Shown: positions 1-7,451 of the stretch, piece after piece
Layout: the number at the start of each line of letters is the position of its first letter
Numbering within the stretch: the first letter of the stretch is position 1
Source: DATFMH01 sp035267045
GTDB taxonomy: Bacteria > Bacteroidota > Rhodothermia > Balneolales > DATFMH01
NCBI GenBank assembly: GCA_035267045.1
Contig: DATFMH010000233.1
Span: 1-7,451, forward strand
Direction: 5' to 3'
DNA length: 7,451 nt
Program-made: the position numbers and the translations under genes
The notes under the pieces: model-generated
Told to the model about the DNA's origin: nothing
What the model saw: only the letters and a program-made list of their open reading frames with translations
The model's database searches: none

Positions 1-2890
1 CAATGCTTTTGCACAACAGCAAATCAAAGGTAAAGTTATTGATGCAAGTACTGGGGAAGCCCTTCCAGGGGTGAATATTTTGGTACTTGGAACAACAAAA
101 GGTACGGCAACCGATACAAAAGGGAATTACCAGTTAACGGTTCCGGCAATAAATGATACTTTGCGATTTTCTTACATAGGGTATAAATCTCAGAATGTAC
201 CAATAAATGGTCGTACAACGATTAATGTGAAATTAACTTCACTAACCGTTGAAGGTCAACAAGTGGTTGTAGTTGGTTACGGTACCCAAAAGAAAGAGGA
301 TGTAACCGGGGCAGTAGCGAGTGTAAGTTCCAGTGATTTTATAAATAGTTCGCCTCAGGATGCGGCTGCATTAATAAAAGGTAAAATTGCTGGTTTGATT
401 ATTAATCAGCCAAGTGGTAGTCCAACGGCAACCTCAGAAATAAAGATGCGAGGTACTTCAACATTATATGCCTCTTCCAGTCCGTTGGTGCTAATAGATG
501 GTATACCGGGGAATCTAAATACAGTATCACCTCAAAATATTGCTTCAATAAGTGTATTGAAAGGTGGATCAGCGGCTGCTATATATGGATCACGTGGATC
601 AAACGGTGTTATACTTATTTCTACAAAACAACATAAAGGTAATCAACCACCAACGATAAGTTATCAGACGTATGTAAATGTTCAGCAGATCAAGAAAAAA
701 CCTAATTTCATGAATGCAGCCCAAATTCGTGCAGCAAATAAAAATTATAATGCCGGATTCATTGATTATGGTCATAACACTGATTGGGCAAATCAAATAT
801 TACGACAGTCATTACCTGTAGGAACCGAGAATAACCTTGTTCTATCAGGTGGTAATACTAATACAAATTATAGAGCAACATTAAACTATCGTCGTACTAA
901 TGGTATTTTCAGACGATCATATAACCAAAGAGTACAGGGAAGAATTCATGTATCTCACTCAATGTTTAATGATCGACTGGTTACAAAGGTGAATCTATCT
1001 TCAAAAGTTCAGGATTATCCAACTGATTTTAATAATTATATATGGCATCAGGCCATTATACGTAACCCGACGGACAGGGTATATAATGATCAGGGAGGTT
1101 ATCAGATACGTCCTCAATTTAATTATGATAATCCTGTTTCACTATTAAATGAAGACAATGGCAAAGTTGATACCAGAGATCTAAGATTAAATGGTACAAT
1201 GAGATGGGATCCGTTTAAAACATTGAGTTTAAAAGTTCTTGGTTCCCTTAGTAAGTCGGAGACACTCAGCGGATACTCGGAAACCTTCCAACATATTTCA
1301 ACTCTGAAGAATAATGTAAATGGATACGCCTCTAGAGGCCTTGACTCCAATACTGATAAATTAATGGAATTCACCGCGAATTATGAAAATTCATTTGGTG
1401 AAAATAATGTGAAATTGTTAGGTGGATATAGCTATCAGCAACAGGTTTATCAAGGTTTTTCTGCGAACAATTCTGATTTCCCGTCTGATTTATTCTCATA
1501 TAATAATTTAAGTACAGGGAATTACCTGACACAGGGAAAAGCCAATATGAGCAGTTATAAAAACTCATATAAGCTGATAGGTTTCTTTTCCAGATTAAAT
1601 TATAACTATGCGAACAAATATCTATTGATGGTTAGTTTGCGTTACGAAGGTAATTCAAAATTCGGTGCTAATCACAAATGGGGATATTTCCCTGCTGTAT
1701 CTGCCGGGTGGAGAATCGATCAGGAAAATTTTATGAAAAAATTTACCTTTATCGATAATCTTAAGGTCAGAGCAGGTTATGGGGTAACTGGTATAGCACC
1801 CTCCGATTCATATCTATCCCTTGCCAGTTATGGTTTTGGAGCAAAATTCTATGATAATGGACAATGGGTCCAGGGAATTGTGCCAACACGTAATGCAAAC
1901 CCTAATTTAAAATGGGAACGTAAAGTAGAATATGATTTAGGATTAGATTTCGCACTGTTTGATAATCATGTGAGTGGAAGTTTTGATTTATACGACAGAA
2001 AAACGAAAGATTTACTTTTTAACTATTCCGTTCCCTCTCCACCATATCTATATAATACCATTTTGGCAAATGTTGGTGAGATGTCAAACAAAGGTCTAGA
2101 GGCTTCTTTAAACTTTACGGTATTTCAAACTCATAAATTTCTTTGGAAAACAGGCTTTAATTACTCAACCAACAGAAATAAATTGGTTTCATTATCTAAT
2201 GACCAATTTAAAACCCAAAATAACTATATAGATACAGGTTATATTGGTGAATCCGTACAGTTAAATACTCATAGGATTTACGTTGGTGGTCCGGTAGGTA
2301 ATTTCTACGGTTACAAATCTGTTGGCATAGCAAGTGATGGTAGTTGGCTGATACAGGGAGCCAATGGTAAAACCTTAAAATATCCTCAAAAAACATCATT
2401 GACTGATCGTCAGGTTATTGGAAATGGTATTCCTAAAGATCATATTTCGTGGAATAATACCGTGAAGTATAAAAATTGGGATCTGAATGTTGATGTACAT
2501 GGGGCTTTCGGATTTCAAATTCTGAATTACGATAAGCTGTTCTATACCAATCCGAATTATACCCAGTATAATTTAATGCCATCAGCATTTGATAAGGTGT
2601 ATGGTAAAAGACAATTGGATAGCGAATGGGCATACATGAGTTATTATCTGGAGAACGGTAATTACGTAAAAGTCGATAACATCACACTGGGTTATACTTT
2701 CAATGTAAATAAAGTAGACTATATCTCACATGCGAGACTCTATCTTTCATTGGATAATGCTTTCACATTTACCGGTTATAGTGGAATGGATCCTGAAGTA
2801 TCCATATCAGGATTAGCTCCAGGAGATGATCACCGGGGTAAATACCCAACTACCCGAACATTCACACTGGGATTAAATCTGAACTTCTGA
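1..2890 (+). CDS. SusC/RagA-type TonB-dependent outer-membrane transporter, 5'-partial
   Basis: This is the outer-membrane barrel that imports oligosaccharides or other nutrients with energy from TonB/ExbBD, working with the SusD-like partner encoded next. The frame is open from base 2 to the TGA at 2888-2890 (962 visible residues). It begins NAFAQQ, which looks like the end of a signal peptide (cleavage after AFA), so only about 20 codons should be missing. The GTG at 71 is an internal Val, not the start. In order: a carboxypeptidase-D-regulatory-like domain (about residues 7-82, GKVIDASTGEALPGVNI onward); the TonB-box/plug entry VVVVGYGTQKKEDVTGAV (88-105); the plug, with the SusC signature PLVLIDGIPG to GSAAAIYGSRGSNGVILIST (about 161-209); then a large beta-barrel with NYVKVDNITLGYTF near the end and a terminal Phe, as usual for barrel insertion. 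There is no room for an STN domain between the apparent cleavage site and the regulatory-like domain, so direct anti-sigma signalling is unlikely. The substrate is not predictable. Confidence 0.96.
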   Translation, partial: NAFAQQQIKGKVIDASTGEALPGVNILVLGTTKGTATDTKGNYQLTVPAINDTLRFSYIGYKSQNVPINGRTTINVKLTSLTVEGQQVVVVGYGTQKKEDVTGAVASVSSSDFINSSPQDAAALIKGKIAGLIINQPSGSPTATSEIKMRGTSTLYASSSPLVLIDGIPGNLNTVSPQNIASISVLKGGSAAAIYGSRGSNGVILISTKQHKGNQPPTISYQTYVNVQQIKKKPNFMNAAQIRAANKNYNAGFIDYGHNTDWANQILRQSLPVGTENNLVLSGGNTNTNYRATLNYRRTNGIFRRSYNQRVQGRIHVSHSMFNDRLVTKVNLSSKVQDYPTDFNNYIWHQAIIRNPTDRVYNDQGGYQIRPQFNYDNPVSLLNEDNGKVDTRDLRLNGTMRWDPFKTLSLKVLGSLSKSETLSGYSETFQHISTLKNNVNGYASRGLDSNTDKLMEFTANYENSFGENNVKLLGGYSYQQQVYQGFSANNSDFPSDLFSYNNLSTGNYLTQGKANMSSYKNSYKLIGFFSRLNYNYANKYLLMVSLRYEGNSKFGANHKWGYFPAVSAGWRIDQENFMKKFTFIDNLKVRAGYGVTGIAPSDSYLSLASYGFGAKFYDNGQWVQGIVPTRNANPNLKWERKVEYDLGLDFALFDNHVSGSFDLYDRKTKDLLFNYSVPSPPYLYNTILANVGEMSNKGLEASLNFTVFQTHKFLWKTGFNYSTNRNKLVSLSNDQFKTQNNYIDTGYIGESVQLNTHRIYVGGPVGNFYGYKSVGIASDGSWLIQGANGKTLKYPQKTSLTDRQVIGNGIPKDHISWNNTVKYKNWDLNVDVHGAFGFQILNYDKLFYTNPNYTQYNLMPSAFDKVYGKRQLDSEWAYMSYYLENGNYVKVDNITLGYTFNVNKVDYISHARLYLSLDNAFTFTGYSGMDPEVSISGLAPGDDHRGKYPTTRTFTLGLNLNF

Positions 2891-2896
2891 AAGGCC

Positions 2897-2909
2897 AAAA
2901 AGGACTATT
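2897..2909 (+). promoter_or_regulatory. Shine-Dalgarno-like AAGGA before the SusD-like gene
   Basis: The short susC-susD gap contains AAAAAGGA (2897-2904), so AAGGA ends 5 nt before the ATG at 2910. Many Bacteroidota genes lack a functional Shine-Dalgarno sequence and rely on A/T-rich leaders, so this match may or may not be used. It supports the ATG at 2910 as the start, together with the lipoprotein signal that begins exactly there. Confidence 0.45.
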
Positions 2910-4490
2910 ATGGAAAAGTTTATTAAATATATATTGTTATTAATGGTACTTGTTTTCGTGGGTATTTCATGTACAAACCTGACGGAACACCCCTATGATG
3001 AGATTACACAATCGAATTTTCATCCTACGCAGAAGGATATTCCACGAGTTGTTGCACCTGTTTATACGCCTATGCGTAGCTTTATGGCATGTTGTTATGG
3101 TTATGTGACCATGCAAGCATCTGCAAGTGATTTGTTCGTCACTCCCGGTCGTCCCAATGGATGGGGAGGACCGTATTTACCATATCATAAGTTTCAATGG
3201 GATAGTAATCATCCCTATGTAACAGCAACATGGACCAATTTGTTTAATGGTATAAATGCAGCTAACAGAGTTCTTTATCAAATAAGTTCAGGATTAGTAA
3301 AGCCGGCAGCGGATACCAAAACAGCTTTAGTATCTGAAATAAAAGCCATGCGTGCTTTTTATTACTATCTGTTGATGGATAATTATGGAAATGTACCCAT
3401 TGTTACTGATTTTGCATCAAAGAAACTACCGGTGCAATCAACAAGAAAACAGGTGTATGACTTTGTTGTCAAAGAGTTAAAGGATAATATTCCAAATCTT
3501 TCAACAAAGGCTGATCAGAGTACATATGGTCGTATGAATAAATGGGCTGCGGAAACGACATTGGCAGATATATACCTGAATGCCAAAGTATATACAGGAA
3601 CAGCTGAATGGGATAAAGTGATATCACTTTGTAATGATATCATTAACTCCGGTAAATATTCTTTAGCTGCCAATTACAAAGATAATTTCTCCAAAACAAA
3701 TCAGAATTCACCAGAAATTATTTTCGCCGTTCCTTATGACGAAGTGAATGCACCGGGTAATACGATGCATATGCGTGTTCTTGCTCCGATTCAACAGCAA
3801 ATATATAAAATGAAAGCACAACCGTGGGGTGGTAGTGCCGGTGATCCACAATTTATAAATACATATGATAGTACGGATGCCCGTTATAAAGATACATGGG
3901 CAGGTGGACCACAAATTGATTCGAATGGTGATACACTGATTGTTTTTAAAAATGACATACCAAGTCTAAAAAGATCTGGTTTTGATGAAGGTTATCGTCT
4001 TATAAAATATCAAATTTATCAGGGTATGACAGCCAGTTCGGATGTGGATTTACCTTTTTATCGCTATGCCTATGTGCTCATGATGAAAGCGGAAGCACTC
4101 TTACGTACCGGTCATCCGGATCAGGCTGCTGCAATTGTCACACAAGTCAGGCAACGTGATTTTAAATCTGATCCGTCTAAAGCAACCGTAACAGGAGCAG
4201 ATCTAATGAAAGGCAGTACCTATAATTACGGCCTGTGGCAAAATGGACATGTTGTTAATGCTCAAGGTGGAGGCGATATAAAATATGGTAGGTTCCTGGA
4301 TGAACTGGCATGGGAATTTGCCTTAGAAGGACATCGCCGTCAGGAGTTAATTCGGTTTGGAGTTTATACAACTAAAAGTTGGTTATATAAGAGTGCGAGT
4401 GATTCACGACCCTGTGAAATCATCTTCCCGATACCTTATCCGGCTATGAATGCTAATTCCAAATTGCAACAGAACGCTTGTTATAAATAA
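2910..4490 (+). CDS. SusD/RagB-family nutrient-binding outer-membrane lipoprotein
   Basis: A complete 526-residue protein, within the usual size range for the family. It is predicted to be a surface lipoprotein that binds the glycan and closes over the SusC-like barrel. The N-terminus is a lipoprotein signal: charged MEKFIKY, a hydrophobic stretch, and lipobox GIS-C with the lipidated Cys at residue 21. The SusD N-terminal region follows: SDLFVTPGRPNGW (73-85), WTNLFNGINAANRVL (108-122), and the family hallmark EIKAMRAFYYYLLMDNYGN then VPIVT (143-166). TPR-like helices cover about 207-250 (KWAAETTLADIYLNAKVY and EWDKVISLCNDII). The C-terminal SusD domain includes YRYAYVLMMKAEALLRTG (384-401), ELAWEFALEGHRRQELIRFG (465-484) and the closing IIFPIPYPAMNANSKLQQN (504-522), the usual end of the family. 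The start lies 19 nt after the susC stop, so the two are co-transcribed. Which aromatic residues contact ligand cannot be told from sequence alone. Confidence 0.96.
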   Translation: MEKFIKYILLLMVLVFVGISCTNLTEHPYDEITQSNFHPTQKDIPRVVAPVYTPMRSFMACCYGYVTMQASASDLFVTPGRPNGWGGPYLPYHKFQWDSNHPYVTATWTNLFNGINAANRVLYQISSGLVKPAADTKTALVSEIKAMRAFYYYLLMDNYGNVPIVTDFASKKLPVQSTRKQVYDFVVKELKDNIPNLSTKADQSTYGRMNKWAAETTLADIYLNAKVYTGTAEWDKVISLCNDIINSGKYSLAANYKDNFSKTNQNSPEIIFAVPYDEVNAPGNTMHMRVLAPIQQQIYKMKAQPWGGSAGDPQFINTYDSTDARYKDTWAGGPQIDSNGDTLIVFKNDIPSLKRSGFDEGYRLIKYQIYQGMTASSDVDLPFYRYAYVLMMKAEALLRTGHPDQAAAIVTQVRQRDFKSDPSKATVTGADLMKGSTYNYGLWQNGHVVNAQGGGDIKYGRFLDELAWEFALEGHRRQELIRFGVYTTKSWLYKSASDSRPCEIIFPIPYPAMNANSKLQQNACYK

Positions 4491-4713
4491 AACTTTACTT
4501 GAATTCCGGGTTTTGAACCTCACAAAATCATGGGAACATAGCTACAAGTTAAAAACAGGCGTCGGAGACCCTATCTTTCTCTGACGTCTGTTTATAATTT
4601 TAAATAATGTTTCGGTTTTGGTATATAAATTTATCAAGTATCTATATAGTGAGAGCCGGTGTATATCAATTATAAGAGTTGCCATTAAAATTTTGTTTAC
4701 AAATTAAATCATC
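4491..4713. other. Intergenic gap between the SusD-like gene and the third gene
   Basis: This 223-nt gap is the only sizeable non-coding stretch. Its left part (4491-4552) shows nothing I can assign. A stem-loop terminator follows at 4553-4600. The remainder (about 4601-4713) is very AT-rich and is the expected place for the promoter and leader of the gene at 4714. I found no convincing match to the Bacteroidota sigma promoter (TTTG, about 20 nt, TAnnTTTG); only degenerate matches are present. The 20 nt before the ATG contain no purine-rich Shine-Dalgarno sequence, which is common in this phylum. Confidence 0.75.
4553..4600 (+). terminator. Intrinsic terminator after the susCD-like operon
   Basis: A 16-bp stem pairs 4553-4568 (AAACAGGCGTCGGAGA) with 4578-4593 (TCTCTGACGTCTGTTT). 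It has no unpaired bases, two G-U wobbles in RNA, and a 9-nt loop (4569-4577). A T-rich tail (TTTATAATTTT, from 4591) follows, and the left arm is preceded by A's, so the element could also act on the opposite strand. It starts 62 nt past the SusD-like stop codon and should end or attenuate susCD transcription before the third gene. The tail is interrupted by A's, so some read-through is plausible. Confidence 0.8.
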
Positions 4714-7451
4714 ATGCTAAGAAAAGATTTTTTACAAAAAGTTGGATTAGGTACGGCGACCGCCGTATTAGGATTTAAATCTTCGGCAATAGCCAGAAAA
4801 ATTGGAATTAAAAAGAATCTTCCAAATTCGACTTTACGTCTGGAAGGGGATTTTCTTGATCTGGATACACCGGATTTTAATCTGAAACTAAACAAAGATT
4901 CGCAAACAATAGCTTCACTGATGCCAAAGGGAGCGGATGGTTTTGATTTTGTACCAAGTGATTGGCTGGATAAGAGAAGCGGAGATGGTTATTATTATCT
5001 TGGTGATATTACCATGCGTCTGCGATCCGGAAATTCAGGGGATTGGCACCGCTACTCAACGGCCCTGAAACGTACTCCGGTAAAAGCTTTAAAAACAAAC
5101 AGATCAACTCTTGCATCGGCAGAACTGAATCCGACGCTACCTGATAATATGCCACTAATTGTTCGACGTTATTGGGAATTAAACAACAAACACCTGGTCC
5201 TCAGGTATGAATTGGAAAATAAAACGAATCAGAATGTCGAGATCGGTTCTCTCGGTATCCCGATGGTGTTCAATAATATCCTGACAAAGAGAAAACTCAA
5301 AGAAGCTCATCACAAATGTTCGTTCTATGATCCGTATATCGGTCTGGATGCCGGGTACTTACAGGTAACACGTCTTAATGGGCACGGACCAACACTCGTG
5401 GTTGTTCCGGAACAAAATACCCCATTCGAAGCCTATAAACCGCTGCGGACCGACAAGACAAAGCGTGGTATTACTTTTGAAGGTTTTTATGAGTGGATGG
5501 TGCATACCAAAGCTTATGCCGATAATGAATGGAAGAAGGCGAAACAATGGAATCCGCCATCATCTGTTACATTAAAACCGGGACAAAAAAGAACGTATTC
5601 CGTTAAATTTTTACTGGCCGGTCAGATCCGCAAGATCGAGGATACATTAATAGCGAATAACCGGCCGGTAGCTGTTGGTATTCCCGGGTATATTGTGCCA
5701 ATGGATCAGGAAGCTCGTCTCTATCTTAAGTACAAACAGGGTATCAAATCAATGAACATTGATCCTGCCGGAGCCCTGTCTGTCTCGAAGAGCCAAACAA
5801 CAAAAAACGGCTGGAAAGAATACACCGTTCACGGGAAAAAATGGGGCCGCTCGCGATTGACCATTACTTACGAAAATGGCCTGGTACAAACCGTGAATTA
5901 TAAAGTTTTGAAACCTCAACGCCAGGTTTTAAAGGATCTGGGAAGTTTTCTGGTCACGAAACAATGGTTTGATAGAAAGAACGATATCTTTAACCGTAAT
6001 CCATCTGTTATCAGCTATGATTACTTTGAGAAGAAACAGGTAACGCAAGAAAAAAGAGCGTGGATTGCGGGATTGAGCGATGAAGGTGGTAATGGTTCAT
6101 GGGTAGCAACCATGATGAAACAGCTGATCGAACCCGATAAAAAAGAAATTAAAAAACTGCAAGAATTTGTAAATGGCGTCTTAGATGGTGGTATCCAATA
6201 TAATGAAGGAGACCATAAGTATGGTGTTCGCAAGAGTATGTTCTATTATGATCCAAAGAAAGTCCCTGATGGAACATATAACCCCAACATAAAATTTGGC
6301 GGATGGGAAAGCTGGAGTAAAAAAGAGGCCCGCTCGGTTGGCCGTTCTTTTAATTATACTCCCGTTGCAGCGGTACACTGGATGTTGTATCGTTTAGCCC
6401 GTAATTATGAAGGACTGGTGACGAATCATGACTGGAAATGGTATCTTAAACGAGCATATCAGACTGCCATGGCTATGGAAGAGTATGCATCGTACTATGC
6501 AAAGTTCGGACAAATGGAAGGAACAGTATATGTCATGATCCTGGAAGACCTGAAAAGAGAAGGCTGGACCGATCTTGCCGATAAATACGAACAAATGATG
6601 AAAAAACGGGCCGATTATTGGAAGACATTAGCCTATCCATTTGGCAGTGAAATGCCCTGGGATTCAACCGGTCAGGAAGAGGTTTTCGCATGGTGTCGTT
6701 ATTTTGGATATAACGAAAAAGCGAAAATAACACTTGATGCGGTTACCGGGTATATGCCAACGGTACCTCACTGGGGCTATAACGGCAGTGCCCGTCGTTA
6801 TTGGGATTTCCTGTTTGCCGGGAAACTTCAGCGCCTCGAACGTCAATTGCATCATTATGGGTCAGGATTGAATGCCATCCCGGTACTCACGGCATATCGC
6901 GACAATCCGGATGATATCTATTTATTGCGTGTCGGTTACGGCGGACTCATGGGAGCCATTTCTAATGTTACCGAGGATGGATTTGGCCCATGTGCTTTCC
7001 ATTCATTTCCTGAAACCCTGGAAATAGACGGATACTCAGGAGACTACGGGCCTAATTTCCTGGGGCATGTTATTAATACCGGAACTTATGTCGTAAATCA
7101 TCCTGAATTTGGCTGGCAGACTTTTGGAGGTAATCAACAAATTGGGAATGGCTGGGTGGAAGTGAAACCTTTGGATTCTTCACGCTGCCGTGTTTATCTG
7201 GCTTCAAAAGGGTTATGGCTTACGCTGGATGCCGGGAAATTTAAGAAAGTCCGATTTAACAACGCAATGGATTCTATTCAATTAACCCTGGATAGTATAT
7301 CCGGACATGCACCAAATGCACGTTTACGTATTGAACAACCGGCTACAAAAGAAAAAAAAGTACAATTTAAGCCTGATCAAAATTATTCAATGGAGCTGGG
7401 AGCGTATGTCATCCCATTGAAAAAAGAAAATGTAGAAGTTGAGTTGAAGCA
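4714..7451 (+). CDS. Large exported protein, DUF5695-like, putative carbohydrate-active; 3'-partial
   Basis: An uninterrupted frame of 912 complete codons runs off the right edge. The ATG at 4714 is chosen because an export signal starts there: LRKDFLQKVGLG, a hydrophobic run to GF (residue 21), then AIA before RK (likely cleavage after A27). This is Tat-like, with RK in place of RR. The body has a beta-rich N-terminal part (about 35-300, e.g. LIVRRYWELNNKHLVLRYEL), a second beta-like segment (about 310-405), and a helical region (about 430-760) with GLSDEGGNGSW (453-463), GGWESW (529-534), GRSFNYTPVAAVHWMLYRLA (543-562), PWDSTGQEEVFAW (648-660), HWGYNGSARRYWDF (686-699) and HHYGSGLNAIP (713-723). 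A beta-rich tail follows (about 790-912). From memory this resembles DUF5695; I could not run a search. A beta-sandwich plus helical-barrel layout occurs in several glycosidase and polysaccharide lyase families, and the susCD neighbours fit a glycan-processing role, but no activity or catalytic residue is demonstrated. Its GC content is higher than that of susCD. Confidence 0.88.
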   Translation, partial: MLRKDFLQKVGLGTATAVLGFKSSAIARKIGIKKNLPNSTLRLEGDFLDLDTPDFNLKLNKDSQTIASLMPKGADGFDFVPSDWLDKRSGDGYYYLGDITMRLRSGNSGDWHRYSTALKRTPVKALKTNRSTLASAELNPTLPDNMPLIVRRYWELNNKHLVLRYELENKTNQNVEIGSLGIPMVFNNILTKRKLKEAHHKCSFYDPYIGLDAGYLQVTRLNGHGPTLVVVPEQNTPFEAYKPLRTDKTKRGITFEGFYEWMVHTKAYADNEWKKAKQWNPPSSVTLKPGQKRTYSVKFLLAGQIRKIEDTLIANNRPVAVGIPGYIVPMDQEARLYLKYKQGIKSMNIDPAGALSVSKSQTTKNGWKEYTVHGKKWGRSRLTITYENGLVQTVNYKVLKPQRQVLKDLGSFLVTKQWFDRKNDIFNRNPSVISYDYFEKKQVTQEKRAWIAGLSDEGGNGSWVATMMKQLIEPDKKEIKKLQEFVNGVLDGGIQYNEGDHKYGVRKSMFYYDPKKVPDGTYNPNIKFGGWESWSKKEARSVGRSFNYTPVAAVHWMLYRLARNYEGLVTNHDWKWYLKRAYQTAMAMEEYASYYAKFGQMEGTVYVMILEDLKREGWTDLADKYEQMMKKRADYWKTLAYPFGSEMPWDSTGQEEVFAWCRYFGYNEKAKITLDAVTGYMPTVPHWGYNGSARRYWDFLFAGKLQRLERQLHHYGSGLNAIPVLTAYRDNPDDIYLLRVGYGGLMGAISNVTEDGFGPCAFHSFPETLEIDGYSGDYGPNFLGHVINTGTYVVNHPEFGWQTFGGNQQIGNGWVEVKPLDSSRCRVYLASKGLWLTLDAGKFKKVRFNNAMDSIQLTLDSISGHAPNARLRIEQPATKEKKVQFKPDQNYSMELGAYVIPLKKENVEVELK

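Noticed and set aside
71..73. GTG at 71 as the start of the SusC-like gene
   Set aside because: The frame stays open to base 2 and encodes a signal-peptide end plus the first strand of the regulatory-like domain (GKVIDASTGEALPG), so this codon is an internal Val.
585..599. Short direct repeat GGATCA-CGT-GGATCA
   Set aside because: It encodes the conserved YGSRGSNG of the SusC signature, so the repeat follows from two Gly-Ser pairs.
1328..1339. 12-bp perfect palindrome GCCTCTAGAGGC inside the SusC-like gene
   Set aside because: It lies in well-supported coding sequence, has no loop or T tract and no second copy was noticed; probably chance.
4491..4552. ACTTG...CAAGT inverted repeat (near 4497 and 4545) as an operator
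   Set aside because: Only 5 bp arms separated by about 40 nt; too weak to support a regulatory site.
4617..4646. Possible promoter TTTG (4617-4620), 18 nt, TATCTATA (4639-4646) for the third gene
   Set aside because: Only 4 of 6 defined positions of the TAnnTTTG box match and the spacing is slightly short. In such AT-rich DNA this is expected by chance. TAAATTTA at 4626-4633 matches better, but no upstream TTTG is correctly placed for it.
5378..5575. 65-codon + strand frame inside the third gene, and several minus-strand frames of 60-83 codons across the window
   Set aside because: All overlap long frames with clear protein-family features, have no export signals, domains or spacing of their own, and look like out-of-frame shadows.

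Overview
The window looks like part of a polysaccharide/glycan utilization locus (PUL) from a member of the phylum Bacteroidota. The evidence is a tandem SusC-like/SusD-like pair, which is essentially restricted to that phylum, AT-rich DNA, and a leader without a clear Shine-Dalgarno sequence before the third gene. I cannot name the genus or family from the sequence.

Layout, all on the + strand. (1) From the left edge to 2890: a SusC/RagA-type TonB-dependent outer-membrane transporter. It is open at its 5' end by roughly a signal peptide's length; the first visible residues, NAFAQQ, look like the signal-peptidase site. (2) 2910-4490: a complete SusD/RagB-type surface lipoprotein, 19 nt behind susC and almost certainly in the same operon. 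(3) 4491-4713: a 223-nt gap with a strong stem-loop terminator, then an AT-rich leader. (4) 4714 to the right edge: a long reading frame, 912 complete codons and still open. It has a Tat-like signal peptide and a multidomain body that I recognise, from memory, as resembling the uncharacterised DUF5695 family. No tRNA, rRNA, CRISPR array, insertion sequence or minus-strand gene is supported.

How the parts fit: the SusD-like lipoprotein would capture an oligosaccharide at the cell surface and sit as a lid on the SusC-like barrel, which imports it using TonB energy. The exported third protein would then act on the ligand in the periplasm, or possibly at the surface. No protein of known enzymatic activity is visible, so the substrate cannot be assigned. 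The third gene is the most interesting item: a large secreted protein of unknown function next to a glycan importer, so a candidate uncharacterised carbohydrate-active enzyme. Its base composition is clearly more GC-rich than that of the susCD pair, and a terminator separates it from them, which suggests a transcription unit and perhaps an evolutionary history of its own.
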